DNA of 64,000 nt from Methylophaga sp. OBS1 (GTDB lineage: Bacteria > Pseudomonadota > Gammaproteobacteria > Nitrosococcales > Methylophagaceae): contig NZ_JAPDMS010000007.1 of the NCBI RefSeq assembly GCF_026319365.1, forward strand, positions 1-64,000, given 5' to 3'. The notes under the pieces were generated by a model. That model worked only from the letters and a program-made list of their open reading frames with translations, was not told the DNA's origin and searched no databases. The position numbers and the translations under genes are program-made. Shown in pieces: positions 38,494-47,755 of this stretch; the stretch's first letter is position 1; every line of letters begins with the position of its first letter.

Positions 38494-39395
38494 CTGATAC
38501 CCCATTCCGTTCCGGTTATGTTGCCATTATCGGTCGGCCCAATGTTGGAAAATCGACCCTGATCAACCGCGTGCTGGGGCAGAAGCTGTGCATCACTTCC
38601 CGCCGTCCACAAACAACCCGACATCGCATACTCGGGATTAAAACGACGGAACAGGGCCAGTTTATTTACGTCGACACCCCCGGTCTGCACAGCGATAACA
38701 AAAAAGCGATGAACCGCTATATGAACCGTGCCGCTGCCTCATCCATTGAAGATGTCGATGTTATTCTGTTTGTGGTGGAAGGCCTCAAGTGGACCGATGA
38801 AGATAAAAAAGTCCTTAAACGCCTGCAGCAGGATGCCCGGGCCCCGGTGATTCTGGTGTTGAATAAAGCTGACAAACTCAGCGATAAAGGCGCGTTACTG
38901 CCTCAGATTCAGGACTTGTCAGCACAATATGATTTCGCCGCAGTGGTGCCGATATCGGCCCGTAAAGGGATGAATACCGATGTACTGGAACAGGAAATCG
39001 CCAAGCTGATGCCGGCAGGGGAGATGATCTATGACGAAGACCAACTCACCGATCGTAGTTCCCGCTTTCTCGCCGCCGAAATCGTGCGCGAAAAATTATT
39101 CCGTTATCTGGGTAAGGAGTTACCTTATTCGCTGACGGTCGAAGTCGAACTGTTCGAAGACGATGGCGAGATGTTCCGCATCAGTGCTGTGGTCTATGTC
39201 GAGCGCAGTGGTCAAAAATCGATTGTCATCGGTAAAAATGGTGAACAGTTGAAATTGATCGGTCGTGAAGCCCGGCTGGAAATGGAGCAGCTGTTCGGCT
39301 GTAAAGTTTATCTGCAACTCTGGGTCAAGGTGCGTGAAGGCTGGTCCGATAACGAGCGAATGCTCAAGAACCTCGGCTACAAAGACGATCTTTAA
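38490..39395 (+). CDS. era: GTPase Era
   Basis: This 301-residue protein has the G1 motif GRPNVGKSTL, the switch region PQTTRHRILGI, DTPGLH, NKADKL and a C-terminal KH domain (VIGKNGEQLKLIGREARLEME). It binds 16S rRNA during 30S maturation. Its gene overlaps the end of rnc by four bases, the conserved arrangement. Confidence 0.98.
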   Translation: MTDTPFRSGYVAIIGRPNVGKSTLINRVLGQKLCITSRRPQTTRHRILGIKTTEQGQFIYVDTPGLHSDNKKAMNRYMNRAAASSIEDVDVILFVVEGLKWTDEDKKVLKRLQQDARAPVILVLNKADKLSDKGALLPQIQDLSAQYDFAAVVPISARKGMNTDVLEQEIAKLMPAGEMIYDEDQLTDRSSRFLAAEIVREKLFRYLGKELPYSLTVEVELFEDDGEMFRISAVVYVERSGQKSIVIGKNGEQLKLIGREARLEMEQLFGCKVYLQLWVKVREGWSDNERMLKNLGYKDDL

Positions 39396-39404
39396 AGCGT
39401 CGAC

Positions 39405-40115
39405 GTGGAACTGACCGCTGCATTCGTGCTCCACCACCGGCCTTATCGCGAGACCAGTCTGCTGGTTGATGTACTCAGCCGGGAATACGGGCGGGTCAGC
39501 CTGGTTGCGCGGGGGCAGCGCCAGCAATCCAAACGCCGCCGCAATATGATGCAGTTGTTTCAACCCTTATGGCTAAGCTGGTATGGGCAGGGTGAGTTGC
39601 TAACCTTAACCCAGGTAGAGGCATCGGAAGCAGCGTATCGTCTCCTGGGCAATGCCAGCCTGTGTGGGCTTTATATGAATGAGCTACTCTACAAGTTGCT
39701 GCCCTTGCAGGAGCCGGAGCCGGAATTGTTCAATGCCTATCAACAGGCGCTGGTGGCCCTGCAGACTGACAATAGCCAACAACAACGCACCCTGCGCTTG
39801 TTTGAAAAGGCGCTGCTGAGTCAGTTGGGGTACGGATTACAACTCGAGGTTGACGTCGAAAGCGGCCAGCCACTGAAGGATGAATTGCAGTATGTCTACC
39901 AACCTGACAGTGGTCCTCGACTGCACCGTGGCGGCAGTGTCCCTGTGGTGTCCGGCAGGAGTCTGCGTCACCTGCGGGAAGAGCAGGGTTTTGATGAAGC
40001 CAGTCTGAAACAGATTAAAACGCTGATGCGGACAGTGATAAATTATTACCTGGGCGGCCGGCCATTACACAGTCGTGAGTTGTTCGCCGGAATCAAGCAG
40101 TTAAACAGCAAATAA
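39405..40115 (+). CDS. recO: DNA repair protein RecO
   Basis: This 236-residue protein has the RecO N-terminal OB fold ([36 protein letters not shown]) and the helical domain ending [14 protein letters not shown]. RecO works with RecR to load RecA on SSB-coated DNA. The start is GTG 39405, nine bases after era, chosen because it gives the normal N-terminus. Confidence 0.96.
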   Translation: MELTAAFVLHHRPYRETSLLVDVLSREYGRVSLVARGQRQQSKRRRNMMQLFQPLWLSWYGQGELLTLTQVEASEAAYRLLGNASLCGLYMNELLYKLLPLQEPEPELFNAYQQALVALQTDNSQQQRTLRLFEKALLSQLGYGLQLEVDVESGQPLKDELQYVYQPDSGPRLHRGGSVPVVSGRSLRHLREEQGFDEASLKQIKTLMRTVINYYLGGRPLHSRELFAGIKQLNSK

Positions 40116-40128
40116 TAACGGGAGCTCC

Positions 40129-40860
40129 ATGTCCATTTATTTAGGTGTCAACATCGACCATATTGCGACCCTGCGCCAGGCACGCGGTACGCGCTATCCG
40201 GATCCTATTCAGGCAGCGATTGAAGCTGAGCAGGCCGGTGCTGACAGCATTACTCTGCATCTGCGTGAAGATCGTCGTCATATCCAGGAACGTGATGTCG
40301 TCATGCTGGCCGATATTCTGCAGACCAAGATGAATCTGGAAATGGCCGTGACCGAAGAAATGCTGGCCATAGCGGAAAAATACCGTCCGGCTGATTGCTG
40401 CCTGGTGCCGGAAAAACGTGAAGAACTGACTACCGAAGGCGGTCTCGACGTCGCCGGTCAGTTTGACCGGATCAAGCATGCCTGCGAGCGATTGGCTGCT
40501 GCGAATGTGCGGGTATCGCTGTTTATTGACCCGGAGATCAGGCAGATTGAAGCCGCGCTGGCCTGCGGCGCACCGGTGGTGGAACTGCATACAGGGCGTT
40601 ATGCCGATGCGGAAACCGATGCTGAGATGGCCAGAGAACTGGCGATTATCACCGAGGCGGCAGAACAGGCACATGCCCGGGGACTACAGGTTAATGCCGG
40701 CCATGGTCTGCATTACCACAACACCCAGGCTATCGCGGCGATCCCGCAACTGGTAGAGCTCAACATCGGTCACGCCATAGTGGCACGTTCGGTTTTTACC
40801 GGGTTCAAAGCCGCTGTGCGGGATATGAAACAATTGATGCAGGAAGCCCGCCGCGGATGA
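40129..40860 (+). CDS. pdxJ: Pyridoxine 5'-phosphate synthase
   Basis: This 243-residue TIM-barrel enzyme begins [22 protein letters not shown], with the catalytic HLREDRRHI segment and [11 protein letters not shown]. It condenses deoxyxylulose 5-phosphate with 3-amino-2-oxopropyl phosphate to make vitamin B6. GGGAGCTCC includes a ribosome site before the ATG. It overlaps acpS by four bases. Confidence 0.98.
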   Translation: MSIYLGVNIDHIATLRQARGTRYPDPIQAAIEAEQAGADSITLHLREDRRHIQERDVVMLADILQTKMNLEMAVTEEMLAIAEKYRPADCCLVPEKREELTTEGGLDVAGQFDRIKHACERLAAANVRVSLFIDPEIRQIEAALACGAPVVELHTGRYADAETDAEMARELAIITEAAEQAHARGLQVNAGHGLHYHNTQAIAAIPQLVELNIGHAIVARSVFTGFKAAVRDMKQLMQEARRG

Positions 40861-41243
40861 TTGCGGGTATCGGTACTGATCTGGTCCACATCCCGCGAAT
40901 GCAAAGCCTGCTGGATAAGCATGGTGATCGCATCGCTGAGCGGATTCTGAGTGAGACTGAGTTTGCCGAGTTTAAATTACAGTTGAAACCGGCTGCGTTT
41001 CTGGCCAAACGCTTTGCTGCCAAGGAAGCCGTGGCCAAAGCACTGGGGACCGGTTTTCGTGATGGACTGAGCCTGCGTCATATCGTGGTGCGCAATAATG
41101 CCCTGGGAAAACCGGAATTAAGCTTTGAAGCAGCGGGGCGTACCATGATGCTGGAGCATAACATCGGACAGGCACTATTGAGTCTCAGTGACGATCACGA
41201 ATATGCCAGTGCCTACGTGATATTAATGGAAACAGGCAGATGA
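40857..41243 (+). CDS. acpS: Holo-acyl-carrier-protein synthase
   Basis: This 128-residue protein has [14 protein letters not shown] and the [14 protein letters not shown] motif that binds Mg and CoA. It transfers phosphopantetheine to acyl carrier protein. It is overlapped at both ends (ATGA junctions) by pdxJ and cysM, indicating tight coupling. Confidence 0.97.
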   Translation: MIAGIGTDLVHIPRMQSLLDKHGDRIAERILSETEFAEFKLQLKPAAFLAKRFAAKEAVAKALGTGFRDGLSLRHIVVRNNALGKPELSFEAAGRTMMLEHNIGQALLSLSDDHEYASAYVILMETGR

Positions 41244-42124
41244 CGGTATTTCCCACGATTGAATCCTCTATCGGCAATACGCCACTGGTGCGTTTGCAGC
41301 GAATGCCCGGCGACACCAGCAACACCATTCTGCTCAAGCTGGAAGGTAATAATCCGGCAGGTTCGGTCAAAGACCGGCCGGTCGACAGCATGATTCGTCA
41401 GGCACAGCAGCGTGGCGATATTCAACCCGGTGACACGTTGATTGAAGCGACCAGTGGCAATACCGGCATTGCGCTGGCCATGGTGGCCGCTATCCTGGGC
41501 TACCATATGATCCTGATCATGCCCGAAAACAGCAGCAGTGAGCGTCGTGCCACGATGCGGGCCTATGGTGCCGAGATTATTCTGACTGATGGCATGGAGT
41601 CGGCCCGGGACCTGGCACTGGAGTTATCGAAAGCCGGTAAAGGCAAAGTGCTCAATCAGTTTGCCAATGTCGATAATCCGCTGGCCCATTATCAGGGCAC
41701 CGGCCCCGAAATCTGGCGTGACACGGAAGGCAAAGTCACTCACTTTGTCAGTTCAATGGGGACGACCGGCACGATTATGGGCGTGTCCCGTTACCTCAAA
41801 GAACAAAATCCCGGCATTCAGATCATTGGGGTGCAACCATCGGAAGGGGCCAGTATTCCCGGTATTCGTCGCTGGCCTCAGGCTTACCTGCCCGATATCT
41901 TTGAAGCTGACCGTGTCGATCAGACGCTGGATGTCAGTCAACAGGAAGCCGAGTGGACAATGCGGGAACTGGCGCGCCAGGAAGGCATTTTTGCCGGCGT
42001 GTCTTCCGGTGGGGCTCTGGCCGTCGCGTTGCGACTGTCCAAACAGCTGGAAAATGCAGTCATCGTCAGTATTGCCTGTGATCGTGGTGACCGTTATCTG
42101 TCAACCGGGGTCTTCCCCGCCTGA
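41240..42124 (+). CDS. cysM: Cysteine synthase B (O-acetylserine/thiosulfate sulfhydrylase)
   Basis: This 294-residue PLP enzyme has the lysine-containing motif NPAGSVKDRPV, the TSGNTGIALAM loop and SSMGTTGTIMG. The shorter length and the DRP after the lysine point to CysM rather than CysK. It makes cysteine or S-sulfocysteine. It overlaps acpS and is followed by the next gene after three bases. Confidence 0.96.
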   Translation: MTVFPTIESSIGNTPLVRLQRMPGDTSNTILLKLEGNNPAGSVKDRPVDSMIRQAQQRGDIQPGDTLIEATSGNTGIALAMVAAILGYHMILIMPENSSSERRATMRAYGAEIILTDGMESARDLALELSKAGKGKVLNQFANVDNPLAHYQGTGPEIWRDTEGKVTHFVSSMGTTGTIMGVSRYLKEQNPGIQIIGVQPSEGASIPGIRRWPQAYLPDIFEADRVDQTLDVSQQEAEWTMRELARQEGIFAGVSSGGALAVALRLSKQLENAVIVSIACDRGDRYLSTGVFPA

Positions 42125-42127
42125 TTT

Positions 42128-44194
42128 ATGCGCTGGCGTCTGGTATGGACAGCCTTGTTCTCTTGCCTGTTAAGCTGGCATGTACCTGTCTCTGCCATTG
42201 ACACGCTCCATTTGCAGGCGGAGCAATGGGCTCTGGATAACACCACAGCGAAACAGTTTGATCTTTCTGTCGATTTGACTGAACAGGGGCTGCAACTCAA
42301 AGCCAGTGCTGAAACACTGGATTTGCCGCCACCTTTTGGTCAGCTGCAGCAGTTACAACTACGCTGTGAATCATTGCAGTTGCATGCCGGGCAGTGGCAG
42401 TGTGAATCCGGTGCTGCCTCTTTCAATCACCCACAACTGGGTAAGCAGGATTTCCGTTTCAGTATCAAAGCCGTTTCTGAAAATCAGGATTACCAGCTGA
42501 GCATCAGCGGTCTACAACTGGCTGAATCACAGATTGATTTAGATGCTGATATCACCGACTCAGGCTGGACAGTGGCGATTTCCGCTGAGGGCCTTGCCCT
42601 TACGGCACTTTCTGAGTGGTTGCCACTTGTTCTTAGCCCATCGCAACAGGCTGCACTGGCAAACTGGGATTATCAGGGGCGAATTCGTCTTGATGGTCGT
42701 GTGACGGGAAAAGGCGATCAACTGGAGGATTTGTCACTGGACTGGCAGGCGGCAGACTTGAGCTTGAGTAATACTGACGGCAGTCAGGTCGTGGAAAATG
42801 CCATCATAAAAGGGCATAGCAGTGCGCAGCTTCAGCAGGGGCAATGGCAATGGAAAATGACACTGGCGAGCCACACAGGACAGGCTTACAGTGAGCCAAT
42901 TTTTCTGGATTTTGGTAATACGCCGTTGTCGCTGTCAGCGAGAGGCTGGACAGACCGTGATTTTAAAACACTGACCATTGATCAGGCTCAACTCGAGCAG
43001 GAACAGGTGTTAAAGGCACAGGCTAAATTGCGTTGGCAGAATCAGCAGTTAGCATCGTTGCATATTAAGACCGGACCTGCCGATTTAGCCAGGTTTTATC
43101 CCATTTGGCTACAACCCTTTGTTGCCGGCACAGCAGCGGCGAAACTGGAAACCAACGGCGCGCTGAGTATGAGCTTTGACTGGCAGCAGTTAGACTATGA
43201 GCTCAGGCTTGATTTTACTGACGCGATGCTCAGGGACAAAGAAGGCCGCTATGAACTGCAACAGCTGAATGGCCAGTTGGGCTGGAGTCAGACTGAAACA
43301 CAGTTGGACACCCGTTTAGCCTGGCATTCAGCCAAGCTGTTTGAGATTGAATTGGGCGCGGCAGCGATTGAAGCGAACAGTGCCAACAGCCAGCTAGTAC
43401 TGGAGAAATCCTTGAGGCTGCCGGTTCTGGATGGTGCCCTTGAGATCAGCGGTTTCAGTCTTGATAACCAGTCCGATCAGTTGCAGTGGCAATTTGAAGG
43501 CTTGCTGACGCCGATTTCGATGCAAGCGTTAACTTCGGCACTGGACTGGCCTCCGTTGGAAGGTAAGCTGTCGGGCGTGATTCCGACTGTCACCTATCAG
43601 AAGGAAGAGCTGAAGATTGACGGCGCCCTGCAGATTAAGGTGTTTGACGGCACGACGGTGATTCGGGATTTACGTATGACGACACCTTTTGGCAGGCTGC
43701 CGCAACTCTATGCCAATGTCGATATACGTAATCTGGACCTGGCATTGCTGACCAATGCCTTTGACTTTGGCCGTATCAGCGGCAGAATCGAGGGGCATGT
43801 CCATCACCTTCGCTTATCCAATTGGGAGCCGGTTCAATTTGATGCCCGACTGGCTACGCCCGAAGACAACCCGGGCAAGCGTCGTATCAGTCAGAGAGCG
43901 GTTGATAATCTGACCGAACTGGGGGGCGGACCTACCGGCATGGTGTCACGCAGTTTCCTGGGCTTTTTCGATGATTTTTCCTATCAGAAGTTGGGCCTGA
44001 GCTGTGAATTACAGAACGAAGTCTGTGAAATGGCGGGTATCGAAGAAGCAGAACAAGGCTATTATATTGTCAAAGGCGGAGGTGGACTGCCGCCCTGGAT
44101 TAATGTGATGGGTTACAACCGCCGTGTAGACTGGTCGGAACTGATTGCACGGTTACTTGCTGTGCGGGAAAGTCCCGGTCCGGTGATTGAATAA
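42128..44194 (+). CDS. Large exported AsmA/YdbH-like protein of unknown function
   Basis: This 688-residue protein has an N-terminal signal or anchor (RLVWTALFSCLLSWHVPVSA) and a long beta-rich, glutamine- and leucine-rich body of repeated short strands, characteristic of the AsmA/TamB/YdbH superfamily that bridges inner and outer membranes for lipid traffic. I did not recognise a named family. The C-terminus (FLGFFDDFSYQKLGLSCELQ, GLPPWINVMGYNRRVDWSEL) is distinctive, with a cysteine pair in LSCELQNEVCEM. The next gene encodes a DUF1318 (YdbL-type) lipoprotein; E. coli groups YdbH with YnbE and YdbL, which supports a related trans-envelope role. It follows cysM by three bases. Confidence 0.75.
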   Translation: MRWRLVWTALFSCLLSWHVPVSAIDTLHLQAEQWALDNTTAKQFDLSVDLTEQGLQLKASAETLDLPPPFGQLQQLQLRCESLQLHAGQWQCESGAASFNHPQLGKQDFRFSIKAVSENQDYQLSISGLQLAESQIDLDADITDSGWTVAISAEGLALTALSEWLPLVLSPSQQAALANWDYQGRIRLDGRVTGKGDQLEDLSLDWQAADLSLSNTDGSQVVENAIIKGHSSAQLQQGQWQWKMTLASHTGQAYSEPIFLDFGNTPLSLSARGWTDRDFKTLTIDQAQLEQEQVLKAQAKLRWQNQQLASLHIKTGPADLARFYPIWLQPFVAGTAAAKLETNGALSMSFDWQQLDYELRLDFTDAMLRDKEGRYELQQLNGQLGWSQTETQLDTRLAWHSAKLFEIELGAAAIEANSANSQLVLEKSLRLPVLDGALEISGFSLDNQSDQLQWQFEGLLTPISMQALTSALDWPPLEGKLSGVIPTVTYQKEELKIDGALQIKVFDGTTVIRDLRMTTPFGRLPQLYANVDIRNLDLALLTNAFDFGRISGRIEGHVHHLRLSNWEPVQFDARLATPEDNPGKRRISQRAVDNLTELGGGPTGMVSRSFLGFFDDFSYQKLGLSCELQNEVCEMAGIEEAEQGYYIVKGGGGLPPWINVMGYNRRVDWSELIARLLAVRESPGPVIE

Positions 44195-44208
44195 AAGGAG
44201 AGCGAACC

Positions 44209-44823
44209 ATGAAGTTATTGAAATGGCTGACAGGCACGGTATCAGGGCTGATGCTGGTGTCATGTGTCACTATCAACATCTATTTTCCGGCTGCGGCCGC
44301 AGAGAAAGCCGCCGATCGGATTATCGAAGATGTCTGGGGACCGGGAACACGGCCGGGCGAAGGGGAGAGTAGCAATACTGAGCCGGAGCAGGAGCCGACA
44401 TCCGCCATTGGAACCGGGCATGGCACAGTTGCCATCAGCGTCCTCAACTGGTTGATCTCTCCCGCGGCGGCACAGGCCGATATCAATATTAATTCGCCCG
44501 CGATTAATGAGCTGAAAAAAGATATGAAACAGCGACATGAACAGCTGGAACCTTTCTATAACAGTGGCGGTATTGGCCTGACTGAGGATGGGCTTATCAC
44601 CATACGTGATGCCAAAGCCATACCGCTTAAGGATCGTAACCGGGTGAATGCGCTGGTAGCGGATGAAAATAAAGATCGCAAATCACTCTATGCTGAAATA
44701 GCCCGAGCCAATGGCCATCCCGAATGGCAGGACGATATCCGTCAGACCTTTTCCAAGCGCTGGATTAGCAATGCCGCGAAAGGCTGGTGGTTTCAACAGG
44801 GTGGCAGTTGGAAACAAAAATAA
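44209..44823 (+). CDS. DUF1318 (YdbL-type) lipoprotein
   Basis: This 204-residue lipoprotein has a signal ending LMLVSC with probable lipidated cysteine C19, followed by VTINIYFPAAAAEKAADRII. A proline/glutamate-rich linker follows, then a segment SVLNWLISPAAAQA that looks like a second, buried signal peptide. A DUF1318 domain ends the protein (LTEDGLITIRDAKAIPLKDRN to WFQQGGSWKQK). In E. coli the equivalents are two proteins, the lipoprotein YnbE and the periplasmic YdbL; here one chain has features of both. AAAAGGAG precedes ATG 44209. It lies 14 bases after the YdbH-like gene and before a terminator. Confidence 0.85.
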   Translation: MKLLKWLTGTVSGLMLVSCVTINIYFPAAAAEKAADRIIEDVWGPGTRPGEGESSNTEPEQEPTSAIGTGHGTVAISVLNWLISPAAAQADININSPAINELKKDMKQRHEQLEPFYNSGGIGLTEDGLITIRDAKAIPLKDRNRVNALVADENKDRKSLYAEIARANGHPEWQDDIRQTFSKRWISNAAKGWWFQQGGSWKQK

Positions 44824-44856
44824 CAGCCTGTTTCCTTTATAATATTCCTTATCTGG

Positions 44857-44890
44857 TCCAGTGATACGGCAACGTGTCACTGGACTTTTT
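44857..44890 (+). terminator. Intrinsic terminator before rlmD
   Basis: TCCAGTGA (44857-44864) pairs with TCACTGGA (44877-44884), with three further inner pairs, followed by CTTTTT. It ends the run from lepA or cysM to the DUF1318 gene. The rlmD promoter must lie nearby; no hexamers were resolved. Confidence 0.85.
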
Positions 44891-44914
44891 AGTTTCAGTG
44901 TAAAAGAGAGCAAG

Positions 44915-46249
44915 ATGGCAAAACGCAGGCGGAGGCAGAAGCTGCCCCAGGAGCCGGTGACGGCAACAATCGAGTCCTTATCTCATGATGGACGCGGCAT
45001 AGCCCGTATTGATGGTAAAACGGTCTTTGTGGATGGGGCACTGGCTGGTGAGCAGGTGGATTTCCAGTATGCCCGTCTGCATAAAAGCTATGATGAAGCC
45101 AGAACGCTGACAGTGCACAATGCCTCGCCTTTAAGGGTGGAGCCGAAATGTCAGCATTTCGGTGTCTGCGGCGGTTGCAGCCTGATGCATATGGCGCCGG
45201 AAGCGCAGCTTGAGCATAAACAGGCGACATTGGCCGAACATTTTGCTCACTTCGGTAACTTAACGCCCAAAACCTGGCTGGCGCCATTAACCGGGCCGCT
45301 CTGGGGCTATCGTCGTAAAGCCCGGCTCGGTGTCAAATATGTCACCAAGAAGGAGCAGGTGCTGGTCGGTTTCCGGGAAAAAGCCTCGCCATTTGTTGCC
45401 CAGCTTCAACAATGTGAAGTGCTGGACCCACGTGTTGGTCTGCGTCTGGCAGAGTTGGGCGAGATGATTGCAGGACTTGAGGCTTACAATCGTATCGCCC
45501 AGATTGAAGTCGCCATGGATGATGAACATGTGGCGCTGGTATTCCGTAATCTGGATCCGTTATCCGATGCCGATAAACAAGCCTTGATTGCCTACGGTCA
45601 GGCGCAGAATCTCTGGGTTTACCAGCAACCGGGTGGACCGGATACCGTATCCCCGCTGTGGCCGGATAATCCGCAGCTGTCTTACGCGCCTGAGCCCGGC
45701 CTCACACTGAATTTTGATCCCAGTGACTTTACCCAGGTCAATGCCGGTATCAATCACAAAATGATTCAACGGGCGCTGGATTTACTCGATATTCAACCCG
45801 AAGACCGCATTCTGGACTTGTTCTGTGGTCTGGGTAACTTCACATTGCCATTAGCACGCCGTGTGTCGGAAGTGGTCGGTGTTGAGGGCGATGCCGCGCT
45901 GGTCGGCCATGCCCGCCGTAATGCAGAGCTCAACCAATTGGCGAATGCCGAGTTTGAACTGGCGGACCTGACTCAGACTGAATTAAAAGACTATCCATGG
46001 GCAGCCAAAGGCTTTAACAAAATTCTGTTGGATCCGCCGCGCAGCGGTGCCTTTGAAGTGCTGCATCAACTGGCCGATCTGGGCGCTGAAAAACTGGTTT
46101 ATGTATCCTGCAATCCGGCCACTCTGGCGCGTGATGCCGGTGAGTTGGTGAACCGGCATGGTTACACGATGGAAGCAGCGGGCGTGATGGATATGTTCCC
46201 GCACACCAGCCACGTTGAATCGATCGCGGTGTTTACTAAACAAGGCTGA
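44915..46249 (+). CDS. rlmD: 23S rRNA (uracil-1939 C5)-methyltransferase RlmD
   Basis: This 444-residue protein has an N-terminal TRAM domain (ATIESLSHDGRGIARIDGKTVFVDGAL), the [4Fe-4S] cysteines CQHFGVCGGC, and a SAM methyltransferase domain with DLFCGLGNFTLPLA and the catalytic SCNPATLARD. ATG 44915 is chosen; the longer frame from 44861 would start inside the terminator hairpin. Its stop shares one base with the AlkC-like gene start. Confidence 0.96.
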   Translation: MAKRRRRQKLPQEPVTATIESLSHDGRGIARIDGKTVFVDGALAGEQVDFQYARLHKSYDEARTLTVHNASPLRVEPKCQHFGVCGGCSLMHMAPEAQLEHKQATLAEHFAHFGNLTPKTWLAPLTGPLWGYRRKARLGVKYVTKKEQVLVGFREKASPFVAQLQQCEVLDPRVGLRLAELGEMIAGLEAYNRIAQIEVAMDDEHVALVFRNLDPLSDADKQALIAYGQAQNLWVYQQPGGPDTVSPLWPDNPQLSYAPEPGLTLNFDPSDFTQVNAGINHKMIQRALDLLDIQPEDRILDLFCGLGNFTLPLARRVSEVVGVEGDAALVGHARRNAELNQLANAEFELADLTQTELKDYPWAAKGFNKILLDPPRSGAFEVLHQLADLGAEKLVYVSCNPATLARDAGELVNRHGYTMEAAGVMDMFPHTSHVESIAVFTKQG

Positions 46250-47358
46250 TGGCTGAACAGACGGCACTGAAAGCACAACTGGGGCCGGTTGCCGTTGAGC
46301 AACTGGCCCAAGTGCTTCAGTCAGTGTATCCGGACTTTGATCAGCAGGGCTTTATCAGTCAGGCTAATCACCAGCTTGAAGTTCTGGAACTGAAAGACCG
46401 CGTCAGACACTTGATTGCCGCATTGGCAGTCCATCTTCCCGAAGGCTTCTGTGAAACGGCGCGGATCCTTGAGCGGGTGGCCGAAGCCTGGCCCGAGTCA
46501 CCGCAGGGACAGTGGAGCAGCTTCACCGCCTGGCCGCTGATTGATTATGTCAGTGTGTATGGGCTGAATTATCCGCAGCGGGCCTTTGTCCTGCTGGAAA
46601 AGCTGACGCCGCTGTTCACCGCAGAGTTTGCCATCCGGCCTTTTCTGGACCGACATTTCGAGTTGACGCATCAGCAGTTACGCCGCTGGACCGAACACGA
46701 TAATGAGCATGTCCGGCGACTGGCGTCGGAAGGCATTCGTCCACGCTTGCCCTGGGCGCAACAGTTGCCGATTTTACGTCGGGATCCAACGCCAATCTGG
46801 CCGATTCTGGAAGCCTTAAAAACCGATCCCAGTCTCTATGTTCGCCGTTCGGTGGCAAACAATCTTAACGATATCAGTAAAGATCATCCGGAGGCGGTGA
46901 TGGCACGCTGCCGGGAGTGGCAGCAATTAGAGAACAAAAAGACTGACTGGCTGATAAACCATGGTCTGCGAACTTTGGTGAAAAGTGGCCGGGCCGAAGT
47001 ATATCCATTGCTCGGTTTTAGTGATAAGCCCAGCATCTCAGCCATTCAGTTGCACTTAAGCAAAGCAGAGATAAAACTCGGCGATTCTATTCGATTCACG
47101 CTCACATTGACGACGCAGGAATCTGAAAGATTAGTGGTTGATTACCGGATTGGTTACCAGCGTGCAGACGGTCGTCCGGGCTGGAAAGTTTTTAAATGGA
47201 AAAATATTAAGACACAGGGCAGAGAGTCCCTAACCCTAACAAAAAGCCAGGCATTTAAACCTCTTTCAACACGCAGTTATTATCCCGGGGAGCACCTGGT
47301 CGAATGTCTGGTGAACGGCCAGGTGGCAGCCCGGGCAAAATTTGAATTATCGCTCTGA
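46249..47358 (+). CDS. AlkC-like DNA alkylation repair glycosylase
   Basis: This 369-residue protein has an all-helical HEAT-like repeat body with the segments VRRLASEGIRPRLPW, RRDPTPIWPILEAL and VRRSVANNLNDISKDHP, characteristic of the AlkD/AlkC superfamily. A C-terminal beta-rich domain follows (about 265-369), consistent with the immunoglobulin-like domain found in AlkC. AlkC enzymes excise 3-methyladenine and related cationic lesions from DNA. It is coupled to rlmD (TGATG). No terminator separates it from the convergent small gene that begins five bases later. Confidence 0.82.
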   Translation: MAEQTALKAQLGPVAVEQLAQVLQSVYPDFDQQGFISQANHQLEVLELKDRVRHLIAALAVHLPEGFCETARILERVAEAWPESPQGQWSSFTAWPLIDYVSVYGLNYPQRAFVLLEKLTPLFTAEFAIRPFLDRHFELTHQQLRRWTEHDNEHVRRLASEGIRPRLPWAQQLPILRRDPTPIWPILEALKTDPSLYVRRSVANNLNDISKDHPEAVMARCREWQQLENKKTDWLINHGLRTLVKSGRAEVYPLLGFSDKPSISAIQLHLSKAEIKLGDSIRFTLTLTTQESERLVVDYRIGYQRADGRPGWKVFKWKNIKTQGRESLTLTKSQAFKPLSTRSYYPGEHLVECLVNGQVAARAKFELSL

Positions 47359-47362
47359 CAGC

Positions 47363-47467
47363 TTATGACATGACCAGGCCGTAGGCGACCAGCAGAAGAA
47401 ATGCCACTGACAGAATGCAGATAAATTCGGCGAAGTGTTCACTGAAGAATTCTTCCAGTTTGTCCAT
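47363..47467 (-). CDS. 34-residue single-pass membrane protein
   Basis: The small protein begins MDKLEEFFSEHFAEF, an amphipathic acidic segment, and continues into one membrane helix (ICILSVAFLLLVAYGLVM). The start is decided by a near-perfect ribosome site, AGGAGGT, six bases upstream. I do not recognise the family. It resembles the 35-residue protein encoded at 47648-47755, sharing AF-L-LVA(Y/F)GL in the helix. It lies in its own unit, downstream of a terminator and convergent with the AlkC-like gene. Confidence 0.72.
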   Translation of the reverse strand: MDKLEEFFSEHFAEFICILSVAFLLLVAYGLVMS

Positions 47468-47596
47468 AATGCACCTCCTATTTGGGTGGTTTGTCGATAA
47501 AACACGCTTAAGATGATTATCGAATGAGTCCCGGTGGTGAGCATTGATTTGGATCAATTATTAACGGCTTAATCCTTAATAATGAAACTACGCCCA

Positions 47597-47630
47597 TAAA
47601 AAAAGCCAGTCAAGTGACTGGCTTTTTCAT
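47597..47630. terminator. Bidirectional intrinsic terminator between the two small membrane-protein genes
   Basis: AGCCAGTCA (47604-47612) pairs with TGACTGGCT (47615-47623), flanked by an A tract on the left and TTTTT on the right. It ends the minus-strand gene at 47648-47755 and could also stop plus-strand read-through from the AlkC-like gene. Confidence 0.9.
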
Positions 47631-47647
47631 CGCTTCAAACAGGCGAA

Positions 47648-47755
47648 TCAGGCGTTGTATAGGCCGAAAGCGACCAGACCCAACCAGAAAGCAGTGAAGC
47701 TAAGAATAATGTGGGGGAATTTTTCCACCAGCAGTTTATCGATTTTTTTCAACAT
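47648..47755 (-). CDS. 35-residue single-pass membrane protein, paralogue of the 34-residue one
   Basis: The frame begins MLKKIDKLLVEKFPH, a basic amphipathic segment, and continues into one membrane helix (IILSFTAFWLGLVAFGL), ending YNA. It is too short for usual gene calling. Support comes from similarity in length, layout and helix sequence to the gene at 47363-47467 and from the terminator placed 18 bases after its stop. The ribosome site is weak (AAGAGC directly upstream). Function unknown. Confidence 0.6.
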   Translation of the reverse strand: MLKKIDKLLVEKFPHIILSFTAFWLGLVAFGLYNA

